From contig NC_025262.1 of NCBI RefSeq assembly GCF_000740895.1, positions 1,728,001 to 1,792,000 on the forward strand: a stretch of DNA of 64,000 nucleotides, given 5' to 3'. The position numbers were made by a program, and so were the translations under genes. Below are positions 53,175-63,417 of the stretch, in pieces; position 1 is the stretch's first letter; each line of letters begins with the position of its first letter. Under the pieces are notes generated by a model. That model saw nothing but the letters and a program-made list of their open reading frames with translations. It was not told the origin of the DNA and made no database searches. The DNA comes from Theileria orientalis strain Shintoku (lineage: Eukaryota; Apicomplexa; Aconoidasida; Piroplasmida; Theileriidae).

Positions 53175-54439
53175 ATGGGAAGTAAATCGTACAGATCGAG
53201 AAGCAGAGATCGCAAAAATAGAAAATATGAATATAGCAGCACACACGGAAGGCACCGCTCAATAGAGAGTAAGTGGAGCTGGCGTATAAATTGCTTTAGA
53301 AAAATATACGGAAAGAGAACGAGTATCATACCACAGAGATAGGTCAAGAGACAGGAAATATAGAGGGCACTCACCCAGTTACTCCAGAGAAAGGTCGTAC
53401 GAAAGAAGAAGAGATCGCAGAAGTCACGATAGACACTCGGGGAAGCGAGATGGGAGAGAAGTGCGGCGTAGCGAAAGCCACAGAGAAGAAAGGAGGAGAG
53501 AAAACTCAAGTAGACACAAGCACCGCAGATATAAGAAGCACGGCAGAAGCCCGTCGCGCTCGACGAGAAAAAGGCACGGAAGGTCAAGAAGTGTGTCGCT
53601 GGGGCGCAGCGACGGTAGGAGGACGCCGTCAGAGCCCTCAGAAAAGTTAACAGTGCCAGTGCCTCCAGAAGGGACGGGGAGTGGCGCAACGGCAAGTGGC
53701 ACGAGTAGGGACGGCACTAGGCCAGATAAGGGCTCAGAATCGGAGGCCACAAAGACAACACTAAAAGGCGACAGGACGCTGACCGTGATGAGAGACGGAA
53801 AAATAATATCAAGTACCGTGCAGACAACAGTTAGAAAGGAAGAAAGTAGCAGCACAGCCACTATCAGTGAAACCACGATCATCTCGGGAGTGAAGTTGGA
53901 GTCTGAGGCGATTCCCAGGAGTGGAGGGATCGGCTTCACGACCAAAACAAAAGTAGAAGGGGAATCCACCAAGGAGGCAGCAATGCAAGAAGGCTCGAGC
54001 AAGGAAAAGGGGGAAAAGGACGCCCCAGACGGCACGTGGAAGGGTTTCCCGCCCCCAAAGTACTACAAAAAGCTGACCAAGTACTACGACGCAGTGCCCA
54101 AGTTCGGAGCGCTAGCGCCGAACATGTACTTCCCGCTCGACGGAGCGAAGCTGCGCAGATACAAAGCGTACAAGTCGTACAACGACAAGCTGAGAAGGTA
54201 AGAAGATTAGGGAAGCCATTTGTGTTTATGAACACGTTAATCACTGGCGAGTGAATGGCAGAGGCTAATGGGCATTTAGGTACGATGAGTTAAAATTCTA
54301 CAAGAGGCAGCTGATGAATCTGGTGCGGTCGGACTTTGACTACCTAAAGATGAAGCTGGAAGTAAGTTTAAACTTAAATTAAAATTTTTAGCTGCTTAAG
54401 TTGGACTTGACTGCGTCTAAATTGTGCTACACAGTGTAA
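53175..54439 (+). CDS. Arg/Ser-rich nuclear protein, family not recognised
   Basis: Four exons (53175-53268, 53300-54197, 54280-54361, 54392-54439) join in phase to 373 residues. The N-terminal 150 residues are an RS/RD/RH-rich domain (MGSKSYRSRSRDRKNRKYE onward), typical of splicing-related nuclear proteins. A Thr/Ser/Glu-rich middle follows. The C-terminal 110 residues look folded and conserved: WKGFPPPKYYKKLTKYYD, FGALAPNMYFPLDG, then helices KLRRYKAYKSYNDKL and YDELKFYKRQLMN. I do not recognise this domain. A role in pre-mRNA processing is inferred from the RS domain. Confidence 0.7.
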
Positions 54440-54908
54440 ATCAATATATTCAAATTAAAGAGTTTTTACAAACTATTTACATGGATGATGGTGTTGTATG
54501 TACATATATATGCTTATTTCTTGATCATGTGCATTATAAAGTGTATGTGTATCTTATATGTAAGTGGATGCTAATATACTGCCATATACGAGTACATGTA
54601 TACATATGTGTATACATATTACATATATATGTGTATATATGTATATATATACAGCTATATGAGTGTATAGATGCATACTAATGTTTATAAACCTATAAGT
54701 GTATGTAGGACACATATACTATGATATATACTATGTATGTAGTAGAATGATAACATGGATACATAAAGTTGAGTAAATATATATGTATACAAGTATACAA
54801 TACAGATGTAGCAAATATGAATAATATTAGATTAATTTTATGGTTTCTTGAACAATAATGTGTTGATGTTATGTGCGATAATGTACAAATTAAAAGTAAA
54901 TCGATAAG
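54440..54908. other. Convergent spacer with TATG/ACATA simple repeats
   Basis: The sequence is made of irregular 'tatacatatgtg' style repeats between about 54590 and 54800. No coding or RNA feature is supported. Confidence 0.6.
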
Positions 54909-55484
54909 CTAGTCGATAATAAAACAGCAGCTGGTAATCCTGCGTGAATTAGGATTGCCCTCGCTTTTGATAATTATATCGAGTTTTTCATCGGAACCGA
55001 AAAAACGTTTAGGGTCACTATAACGAGTGCCTAAAGCCGCTTTGAGATTTGGACCCATTTTCAATGGCGGAGCATAAATGTGACAGCAAAATTCATCACC
55101 CTTGCCATGCTTTATAAAGGGCATTTCGAAATCAGAATGAAATAAAAACCTAGCCTTGCCAGTGATGCTAGGCCTGACCTTGGCGTTTAAGCCATATAAA
55201 ATACCCTTGTTAGGTCTAGGCATCGTTTTGTCGGCATGTAAATCATACCCAGTGAGCACAGCAGTGTAGTGCCTAGAAAGACCATACATGGTAATGTAAG
55301 GAGACCTAGAGTGATGACTTGAAATAACTGAGCATTTGGGAGGGTTTAAACCCAGAGATGTGTAACTTCTGAGTTTCCAATTTGAACTTAGCAGGGAAAG
55401 CAAATTATAAGAACCATTGCGATAAGCACACTGAACATGGTTTAGGTAAAGTAAAAAGTTTACCAAAAGTAAAGAAAACCTCAT
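54909..55484 (-). CDS. Small secreted protein, paralogue 1
   Basis: A single exon encodes 191 residues from the ATG giving MRFSLLLVNFLLYLNHVQC, a clear signal peptide. The mature part shares an ordered series of blocks with the next gene: (V/M)YGLxR(H/D)(Y/F)TAVLTGY, PRxNKGxLYG, FxF(H/Y)SDFxxP, EFCxHIYxPPLK(M/I)GP and a C-terminal EGNPxSRxIxSCCF. Cysteines in FC(C/S)HIY and the terminal CC suggest disulfides. No transmembrane or GPI end is seen. I do not recognise the family; it looks lineage-specific and is a candidate host-exposed product. This copy has one extra Cys (FCCH). Confidence 0.75.
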   Translation of the reverse strand: MRFSLLLVNFLLYLNHVQCAYRNGSYNLLSLLSSNWKLRSYTSLGLNPPKCSVISSHHSRSPYITMYGLSRHYTAVLTGYDLHADKTMPRPNKGILYGLNAKVRPSITGKARFLFHSDFEMPFIKHGKGDEFCCHIYAPPLKMGPNLKAALGTRYSDPKRFFGSDEKLDIIIKSEGNPNSRRITSCCFIID

Positions 55485-55922
55485 TATGTATATAAATGTA
55501 TACACACACAAGTTACAGAGTAATAAAATGTTAAAATAAAATAATATTAGTGTATACTGCTGTAGTAAATATAATATTTAATAAGTTAGAAAATATAGCC
55601 TAAGTTAAATTAATAGATCAAGGAAATAAAAAAGAAAGGATGGAAAAAAATATTTTATTTTTAGATGTGTAGGAAAATCAGGTTTAGGTGAGAGTGATAA
55701 AGCCTACAATAGCTTTATCCAAAGGATTGAGTCTCACAATGACCATATTTAAAGTTTATAGAGTGACTTAATATTAATTAGTATTAGAAAAAGCGATATT
55801 AAAATGTGGGACATTTAGCAGCAAAAATAAAAGTGTGTTAAATTATACTTAAAACAAATAAAACATCAAAGTTAGATAAAACGTATCAAGTGAATTTTTA
55901 CCAAATAATGGAATAAAGGTAA
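55485..55922. other. Spacer between secreted paralogues
   Basis: About 440 AT-rich bases between the two tandem secreted-protein genes. No coding frame is visible; the promoter of paralogue 1 should lie here. Confidence 0.5.
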
Positions 55923-56504
55923 CTATCCGTGCGTTAAGAAGCAACAGCTTGCGATTTTCCTAGAATGAGGGTTGCCTTCACGTCTTATGACCAAGTCCAG
56001 CTTTTCGTCAGAATTAAAGTTTCTATTGGGGTCGTCAACGCTGGAACCGAGAGCTTTCCTGACAGAGGGTCCTATTTTTAATGGTGGAGAGTATATATGG
56101 GAGCAAAACTCAACACTTTGCCCCTTGACAGGCTTTGGAACAGCAAAGTCTGAGTAGAACAGGAAACTGACTTTGCCGTTGTACGATGGCTTTACTCTAG
56201 AATTCCAGCCATACAAATAGCCCTTATTTGACCTTGGCTTCGTTCTGTCCTGGTCGAGTCCATACCCTGTTAATACAGCAGTGAAATCCCTAGTTAGCCC
56301 ATAGACTGTGACGCCAATAGGCCTGTTATACGGATAGCGTTTATGCACCTCACACATTGGAGTAACTAAGGTGATGCCCCTATCTTTAAAAGACCAATTC
56401 GGCCTCAAGAGTGAAAGCAGCATAGTATATTTATGATTTGGATCACTGTATGATTTCACAAACTTCAATACAAAGAGTAAATTAAACATTAAAATGAGCT
56501 TCAT
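55923..56504 (-). CDS. Small secreted protein, paralogue 2
   Basis: A single exon encodes 193 residues with signal peptide MKLILMFNLLFVLKFVKS. It shares the blocks listed for paralogue 1 (VYGLTRDFTAVLTGYGLD, SNKGYLYGWNSRVKPS, FCSHIYSPPLKIGPS, EGNPHSRKIASCCF) but is only moderately similar overall, so the duplication is not recent. Order and strand show a tandem duplication. Function unknown. Confidence 0.75.
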   Translation of the reverse strand: MKLILMFNLLFVLKFVKSYSDPNHKYTMLLSLLRPNWSFKDRGITLVTPMCEVHKRYPYNRPIGVTVYGLTRDFTAVLTGYGLDQDRTKPRSNKGYLYGWNSRVKPSYNGKVSFLFYSDFAVPKPVKGQSVEFCSHIYSPPLKIGPSVRKALGSSVDDPNRNFNSDEKLDLVIRREGNPHSRKIASCCFLTHG

Positions 56505-57147
56505 TTTACAAAATCAATTTATACATTTATGTGTTTGTGTATTCGTTTTCATTCATACATGAATTTTACTAGCTTATAAAACTAAAACTGGAAATTTATT
56601 GATTAAATTTAAGAATAAATTACAGATGAATCATAAGTTACAGGATAAGGGGAAAAATGTACGAAAACGATAACTTTCTTAATAATATGACTAGGGTTAA
56701 CATAAATATGGTATTAAACATATAATTAAGTAGATTTGTAAGCAATTAATAACATTTGGTGGGAGCAGCAGGTGTAAAGACGTATGTGTCAAATATAACT
56801 CCATAAACAAATGGTATTTTAATTCATATTAATCACTCTAAATTCAAACTAATTGATATTCGATTTAAATTATATGTTTTATATCAAAATGATACCAGTT
56901 GTAGTCTATTTTTAACACTTAACCCAACTATGGAATCCTCACACCGATTGTTATAAAATGGTGTAAACCAGTTAGTTTTAACTCTAACTGGTAAGTAATA
57001 TGAAGGAATAATCTTTTTCTATAATATTTTCGGTTATAAAGTCATTTGATTGAAAAATAAGACCATTTAGCGATTTTTACAATTTCTTGGCAAAATCTAC
57101 TTAGTAATAGGATATATTTCTTATAAGCCGGAATTAAAATCAATAAA
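56505..57147. other. Divergent AT-rich region
   Basis: About 640 AT-rich bases between the divergent paralogue 2 and thioesterase genes. No coding frame is seen; promoters for both genes are expected. Confidence 0.5.
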
Positions 57148-57756
57148 ATGGTTAAATTACCCGATTGGTGCCACCAATACTTCAAATTCCGTTCTTACTC
57201 GGAACTGGACTTGTTCAGTTTGTCTAAGCACACGCAGGGCAAGTTCGGCCACCTTTTCAACGATCTTTTGATGGCTGACCCTTCTTTCAAGAAGAGAATG
57301 TTCGTAAACACCTCCACTGAGTTACTGAACAACGGTGCGGCTCCCGAGGACGAGGAATACACGAAGATGCCGCGAGAGGAGATTCTGAAGATGTTGTCGA
57401 AGGACGAGTGCAGAAAGGGAAAGGTGCACCTGATGACCGTCGTAGATGTCGGAAACAACGCCTGCGGACACGCGGGAATATGGCACGGGGGCGTGATAAG
57501 TGCAATATTTGACAACCTGTTCGGCCTTATGGGCAACATAGTGCTGCCGCTGGCAGCTACTAAGTCTCTGACTGTAAACTTTAAGGCTCCAGTTACTGTG
57601 GGATCCACAGTGATAGCTTTGACGGAGCACGACCCAGAGGCTACTCCGACAACTGACAGATTCACCGTAACTGGCTCGATGTACGACCAGTCTGGAAAAC
57701 TGGTGGCCACCGGTTCATCTGAGTTGGTTGACGTGTCCAAGAGGTGGTCCAAATAA
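57148..57756 (+). CDS. Hotdog-fold thioesterase (4HBT/PaaI-like)
   Basis: A single exon encodes 202 residues. The second half is a hotdog domain: GNNACGHAGIWHGGVISAIFD has the H-G-G-x-x-x-x-x-x-D helix start of the family, followed by ATKSLTVNFKAPVTVGSTV and a strand pair ending GSSELVDV. Such enzymes hydrolyse acyl-CoA or related thioesters, and the substrate is not readable from sequence. The N-terminal 90 residues are helical with no organelle signal I can identify, and start at the first ATG (MVKLPDWCHQYFKF). Homologues like human THEM4 share this size. Confidence 0.8.
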   Translation: MVKLPDWCHQYFKFRSYSELDLFSLSKHTQGKFGHLFNDLLMADPSFKKRMFVNTSTELLNNGAAPEDEEYTKMPREEILKMLSKDECRKGKVHLMTVVDVGNNACGHAGIWHGGVISAIFDNLFGLMGNIVLPLAATKSLTVNFKAPVTVGSTVIALTEHDPEATPTTDRFTVTGSMYDQSGKLVATGSSELVDVSKRWSK

Positions 57757-57881
57757 TATTGTATCATAAAAAAGTACCCAATTGCACACATATGTACATT
57801 TATATTAACTTGTATATATTCTGTTACACTTTTATATCTTTATATGTACATACATATACTACTATACACATACATACATGT

Positions 57882-58022
57882 TAGTATGTAAAATAGTATA
57901 GGTAGATGATAGTATGTATAATAGTATAGTTAGATGATAGTATGTATAATAGTATAGTTAGATGATAGTATGTATAATAGTATAGTTAGATGATAGTATG
58001 TATAATAGTATAGGTAGATGAG
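57882..58022. repeat. Minisatellite, 28-base unit, about five copies
   Basis: A 28-base unit containing 'gatagtatgtataatagtat' repeats about five times with only a g/t change at one place between copies. It lies in the convergent spacer between the thioesterase and the next gene, close to the latter's stop codon. Confidence 0.92.
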
Positions 58023-58051
58023 TATGTAAGTGTATTTAATGTGCGATCATA

Positions 58052-61000
58052 TTAGTAGTTATATTCACTGTTAAAAGAGCCATAGTCGTCTCTAAAGTTT
58101 CTCTTACGCTCCTATAAGTTGTAATATCATTATTAACTAACATCTCGAGTAAGTTGGCGCCTTTTCCTCTTGAGAGGTTTTCCAAATTCACCAAGATCAT
58201 GTTCGGGTATTTTCTAAATCAGTATAAATAAGTTAGTTTACTAATAATATTTATAATAAATGAATATATACATAAATATATATCAATTTGATGAAAAAAT
58301 GAATGGTTAATATAGTAATAAATTATAAAAGATGAGTACCTGGGATTTTCGAATGGCATCGCCAAACTCTGAGCCATAACTTCTATTGGCCCAAATGGGT
58401 TTATATTCTGCCTCAAGGGCAGGGAAATTCTTTCTGGAAATTAATGAGAATGGCAATTCAATGACAACAATGGCACTTGCTATACTGCTATTGGGACATA
58501 TAGCCGTTTGAAGAACATCCTCTAACTCAACTACGTACTTAAGTAGCTGCTTATATGCGCTATTAGTGATACCTGTGCTTTCTCAGTGCATACTGCTTAT
58601 ACTCGTTGTGGGTGGCCATGTGAGTCTTGGTGTGTGAGCGTCCCTCTCTGCGCTCCTCAGTGACGAGGGTGTGGTAGAGTTCAGCCATTTCCTCAATGGT
58701 GGTGAACTTTCTGAACTTTTTGCTCATCGGCCTGTAGTTAACGAGGTTTAGCGCAACAGTCTTTTCAGGTCCCATGTAGTCGCTGGTGGGATCCAGAGGA
58801 CCATTACGAAACCTGGTGATGTAATGCTCAATGGTCTCAGGATCAGTCCTCCAGTTTTTCCTGCGTGTTATCAGTGATATCGACTAACAAGAAGCTACAT
58901 AGCTAGTTGGCATTAATAGGTAGTGGCTTACGCCTGCTCCTGTAGGATCCTCCTGGCTCTTATCAGTCCAACGTCGATTATCAGTCTAAGCATTTCACTG
59001 TCCTCATCGCTAGTCTCAGAAATTCCGAACAGAGCAAACTGAAATAAACAATTATATTGTTGTAACAACTATGAATTATTCATACTATCAGCAGATGGAA
59101 CTAATTTCAACATTAACACTAATGTAATAGCTGTGATATTAGTAGTTGTAGTGGCCAATACTTTTAATGCCTGATAGTATTAACAATGACATCACTAATG
59201 ATAGCAGTAGTAGTAATACTAAAACACCATGAATAGAGCACCTTGATGTTTTTAATCTCCTCCAGCAACTTCTGGTCACGTGTTTTCCTATATCTTCTTT
59301 CCAGCCTATTCCATTCCTTAAGCAGCTTCTTCTGACGAATCAGGGCTACACAATAGTCATTAAGTACTTACGAATCCATACAAATTGATATAACTTCCTT
59401 TTATTCAAATGTGTATTATTTTTACTAGTTATGGTATTTATTTTAAATTAAAGTTCGTAAACTAAGCAGTAATACAATACTACCTTGTTCATTGGTCAGT
59501 GCATCGGCGTGATCTTGCAGGAATCCACCAAGACAGTTAAGGGCTGCAAATCTTAAGTCAGGGTGCGGCGATGGAATAAGTGTTGTCGGAGGTCTTCTGT
59601 GCAAGGGGAGGGGCTAATCATGCATTAGATGAATCAAATAAAGCAGACACTAACTATCAATGGCAGCTATTACGTATTAGGAATAATTGTTGTAAAAATG
59701 ATACCTCAATGACTTCAAATCTCGTTATCCACCGATATGGAAGCTCAGTTGGGTTGTCAATTTCCACAAAGGACCTGAACGCTCCTCGCAAATAGCACGT
59801 TTTGGCGACCTGCGGCTGATGCCAGCTTCCCCATTGCTTCCTTTCAAAGTCAAAATCACTTTCACCTACACAATCGTTTATTTAGGGATCTTAAGCAGTT
59901 ACCTGACTACAACCACAAGATGCATACCTACGTAGTTTTCATTTAACACTAACTATAGAAATTGGCGATAACTATGTAAGGCTAAAATTGCACTGTTATA
60001 GTGCTAATGTGTGGCTACAGTTGTTCCATTTAGCCAGAATAGCCATTGATGCAAATACCGATAATATCTAATTACCATTTAACTGAATCATTCCAATAAA
60101 TGTAAGCCTAACTAGTACCCACAGTGCTCAAAATCCTGACTGGCTATTGGAGTAATATCGTACGAAATTGAGCCTGGTGAAACCCTCTTCCTGAATCTGA
60201 CTCCATGGTCCAAGTAGTATGGCAGGTATTCAGTTCTCATTCTGTCCTTGCCACCTTTCAAAGCGAGACCCTTGCCCTCGTAGTTTTGTGGTCCACCCTC
60301 AATAACGCCTATTCATTATCATAAGCAATTATAAACTAGTTACTATGCACATTTATACGTTGTAATAAAGGATCATAAAAGTTGTAATAATCGATTATAA
60401 TAGGGCCTATAATCCATTATGTTCTTAGTGAGCATCTATCCATAGTTACAATACACATTAATACGCTAATACTCAATATTCAACTTTGAACCTGCTGGCT
60501 GATTTGGGTCGTTATAGTGATCTAAATAGCCCCAATCGTTCTTTAAAAACTTATAACAGTGCGATTCCCCCTTTTTGTAAGAGTCCACTATTGAAACCTC
60601 GTAGTCCCACTACTTAATTAATTCAGCTAAATTGGTTACCGGACTATGTCGCAGAGGGTCAGTTTTGTGGCGCGTCATTTCAAATTCAATCCACGAGCCA
60701 GGAGGAGGCGCATTGTGCCTGCCAAATAAGTGAATTATCAACTAAAATTCACGAGTTTACCTGACGAATCTTCTCGGAGACTGTTGCGATACTTCTCTGA
60801 TGCTCCGATTTAAAAACAAATAAGTGCCTAAAGTTACCACTATCACTAATATTTATGTGATTTTAAGAATATGTGTTACCAATTTAAAATACGTGTAAAT
60901 AACTGTATTAATATATATTTGTTGAATCATACACACCAGAATAAAATAGACAGAATAATTGAGGAATAGTACATACCATTTACTAAAACCAAAGGAATCC

Positions 61001-61058
61001 TCGAAGAATCCACAAAATATTTAAAATTAAGTAAACATATTATACAAAAACCAATCAT
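58052..61058 (-). CDS. Multi-exon protein, probably mitochondrial, family not recognised
   Basis: I assembled about a dozen short exons. They run from ATG 61058 through 60977, then 60827-60761, 60718-60640, 60609-60492, 60308-60123, 59865-59705, 59613-59485, about 59345-59244, about 59040-58935, about 58860-58606, about 58562-58365, about 58212-58140 and about 58110-58052. Most borders keep phase. The N-terminus MIGFCIICLLNFKYF and later Arg-rich RSIREVSQQSPRRFVRH could be a mitochondrial presequence. Recognisable stretches include PPPGSWIEFEMTRHKTDP, GPQNYEGKGLALKGGKDRM, LRFAALNCLGGFLQDHAD, IIDVGLIRARRILQEQ and LNLVNYRPMSKKFRKF, with a Lys/Arg-rich C-terminus. The mixture of basic, Trp/Tyr-rich blocks resembles apicomplexan mitoribosomal proteins, but that is only an impression. 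An alternative reading ends one exon early, at a TAA near 58563. Confidence 0.55.
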
Positions 61059-61226
61059 ACAAAAATAATTATGGCATTTGCACATCAAAAATCAATACGT
61101 CAATAAATAAAATAAATAAAAATAAAAAGGGACCAAAAGGGTGACATAGATGTAAAAAAATTTAAAAATCAAATTAAACCATCTAGAGAGTGAAAATATC
61201 TGACAAACCGAGTGGCTACTTAAATA

Positions 61227-62126
61227 TTATGTGGGAGGGTGTGCGCTCTGAAATAATGACCCATACTTTTCGCACAATTTACTAAAATCGACTCGATTTA
61301 CACCATTTATCAGTTTGGAATTGTAATCTAACGAATATGGTAAGATGCCTACCAACTCGTTCTCCTTCAACACTACTTCTCTGCACGTGCCGAGCTCACT
61401 CAAGGAGCCGCCCACACCAACGGCAGCATCGCGGGTTTCTGGCTTCTTTGAGTTGGAAAAGAGGACGAGTCTTACCTTTGGAGGGGGACTGAGGCCGAAG
61501 GGCTTAAGTAAATAGAGGCTTCCCCCGTAGGAGTTCAGAGTTTGCAGGAACTCGTGCCACACATCGTAGTACTTCTTTCTGTCATGCTGAAACTTGCTTT
61601 GCATGTACTCGCACACATTGGTACTCAAAATGTACTTTCCATCGTTGTTATCGTAGTGGTAGCTGAGAATCTCCTTGCCAGGGCGAATGTACCCCAAGAT
61701 TCCGTCCATACAGCCAGGACGCCTGTTAGAGTATTGCAAGTAGAGACTTCCGTTGTGTTCCAGCGAATAAATAAGGTAGACGCCGGCACCCAGGTTAAGT
61801 TTGTCGTAAGAGTCGCTGATCCTGGGAACGCTTCCAACTATATCCGCTACCGGTGGTGGTGGCAGGGCTGCCACAGCGCCACTAATATCGATTTTCTGAA
61901 TGGGCTTCTTCTTCATTTTAACATGTTTCCTTACCGATAAGCTCTTTTTATCCTCTTCCACCGCTGGAATCTCAGCTTTTGGGCCCTCTTTAACCTCCTC
62001 ATGGTGTGTCGCCGATGGTATTAGGCGCGCGTTCACCAGGATGTTCTCAATCATTAAATCTGTTTCTCCTTCTTCCTTTTCAGGCTTGTCGCAGCAGCTA
62101 CAGAAGATTTTATTAAAAAACGCCAT
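61227..62126 (-). CDS. Protein with Cys-rich, possibly palmitoylated N-terminus
   Basis: A single exon encodes 299 residues starting MAFFNKIFCSCCDKPEK. Three cysteines within the first twelve residues, without a signal peptide, suggest S-acylation and attachment to the inner membrane complex or plasma membrane. The second residue is Ala, so classical N-myristoylation is absent. After a Lys/Glu-rich and Pro-rich linker (ALPPPPVADIV), a folded domain spans residues 105-295, with AGVYLIYSLEHNGSLYLQY and YGGSLYLLKPFGLSPPP. I do not recognise it. An unseen upstream exon with Met-Gly is possible. Confidence 0.65.
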   Translation of the reverse strand: MAFFNKIFCSCCDKPEKEEGETDLMIENILVNARLIPSATHHEEVKEGPKAEIPAVEEDKKSLSVRKHVKMKKKPIQKIDISGAVAALPPPPVADIVGSVPRISDSYDKLNLGAGVYLIYSLEHNGSLYLQYSNRRPGCMDGILGYIRPGKEILSYHYDNNDGKYILSTNVCEYMQSKFQHDRKKYYDVWHEFLQTLNSYGGSLYLLKPFGLSPPPKVRLVLFSNSKKPETRDAAVGVGGSLSELGTCREVVLKENELVGILPYSLDYNSKLINGVNRVDFSKLCEKYGSLFQSAHPPT

Positions 62127-62610
62127 CTATTTCATGTTTATTCAATGATCGAACTACACACGATCTAGTACACATTTGCATTCAGGTGCAAATCACTATA
62201 TCACTTGGAAGGTAGCTATTCATGAGTTACTTGTCTCAGACGAGTATAGTATTTCATCCAAATTCCATTTATTCTATTAATCAGGTATTATTATATCAAC
62301 ACTACGTATCACACTGTGTTTCCGTTACCAAATTAAGGTCCCAAAGCCAATTTTTAGTAACTTAACACACATGTGTACAATTATCCCGAACAAATTCCGT
62401 ATGTCAACATTAATAATACCATGTCCATTAGTTTATAAAATAAGTGACTATTAATTCATCTCCCATGGTTTTTGGGGGTGCCCAAGATTACTTTTTAGGA
62501 ATCCATAAGAACCCAAAATAGCTACTTAAAACTCATCTTCCATGGAGAAATAGCACAACAGACACCTCTTAATAAACAATAACTAACACTTATCACATAA
62601 AATGGATAAA
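62127..62610. other. AT-rich spacer
   Basis: About 480 bases between two minus-strand genes, without a coding frame. A short GC-richer patch near 62460-62500 is unremarkable. The promoter of the Cys-rich protein gene is expected here. Confidence 0.5.
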
Positions 62611-63417
62611 TTACACCAATAGCTGATTGTAAAAGAATGTAAAATCCGACTTAACGGACTTCTTCCACTCTACACATCATTTGAGTTACTTTGCACAGCA
62701 ATTAAAGTCATTAATGCTATAATACTCTATATGTGAACCAACCTTCAGGGTCGAAGTAGATATACGTTCCCTTTTCAAAGGTTTCTGTTACCTTCACTGG
62801 CTCCTCGTGCCTCTTAAACCAAGTCGCGTGCTTCTTATGATACCTCCATGACAATCTCATGAGCTCACGACCAGCCATTTGTTGTTGAAAAGTATTCTAC
62901 GTTAGTCCGTTAGTCAACTAACATCGACTTATGTGCGTAAATAAAGTTACAAATAGTTAAATGTAGCGCCTAATAATTTGCAGGTAAATAAGCAACTCAC
63001 TGGAAAATAGTAAAAAATAAAGAACAGGGTGTCCTCTGAAAGCCTGAGGTAGAATGCTGGTGTGCCATACTGTGGAAGTGGATTCTGAGGATAATAGAAG
63101 GGTGAATTCCACTGATTCATCGGATGATACGTCATTCTGGGTTCAATTGCACACTTTATCGAACCAGACTGCAGCAAACCCTTCATTCTAACCATCCCTG
63201 CAAAATACATTGTGATTTTCCTTACAGTTAAACTTAACGTTAGCTAATGAGCGTTAAAATTTAAAGATAATAGTCATTTGCAAATAAATAAAAACACATA
63301 CTTGCTTCCATGTTAGCCGCTTTAAGTGCGAGCCTCTGATCTACATTACATCGAATGAGTTAAACGTTTAGTACCTGTAGTCTGTTTAATCTTATCCTGA
63401 AACTTTTTTCTAGTCAT
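62611..63417 (-). CDS. Minimal NOT3/NOT5 (CCR4-NOT complex NOT-box protein)
   Basis: Five small exons (63417-63375, 63340-63302, 63197-63001, 62896-62743, 62669-62611) join in perfect phase to 163 residues. The NOT box is clear: YGTPAFYLRLSEDTLFFIF, then RELMRLSWRYHKKHATWF, KRHEEPVKVTETFEKGTYIYF and EWKKSVKSDFTFFY. The run of WRYHxKxxxWFxRHEEP and GTYIYFD closely follows CNOT3/Not5 rather than CNOT2. The NOT box links the deadenylase complex to NOT1. Human CNOT3 is about 750 residues with an N-terminal coiled coil. Here only about 40 residues precede the NOT box, so the coiled-coil part is absent, encoded elsewhere, or lies in unseen upstream exons. The ATG used gives MTRKKFQDKIKQTTDQR. Confidence 0.85.

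Noticed and set aside
54590..54690. Short frames in the TATA/ACATA repeat
   Set aside because: They are simple-sequence readings with no coding composition or neighbours to splice to.
58036..58212. A separate open frame ending TTNMIAH at the 3' end of the same gene
   Set aside because: It is open for about 58 codons but is out of phase with the upstream exon. The competing reading with a 30-base intron is in phase.
58219..58416. Alternative frame giving QNINPFGPIEVMAQSLAMP in the multi-exon gene
   Set aside because: It does not join in phase with the neighbouring exons, while the overlapping frame (ending EFGDAIRKSQ) does, and joins to the final basic exons.
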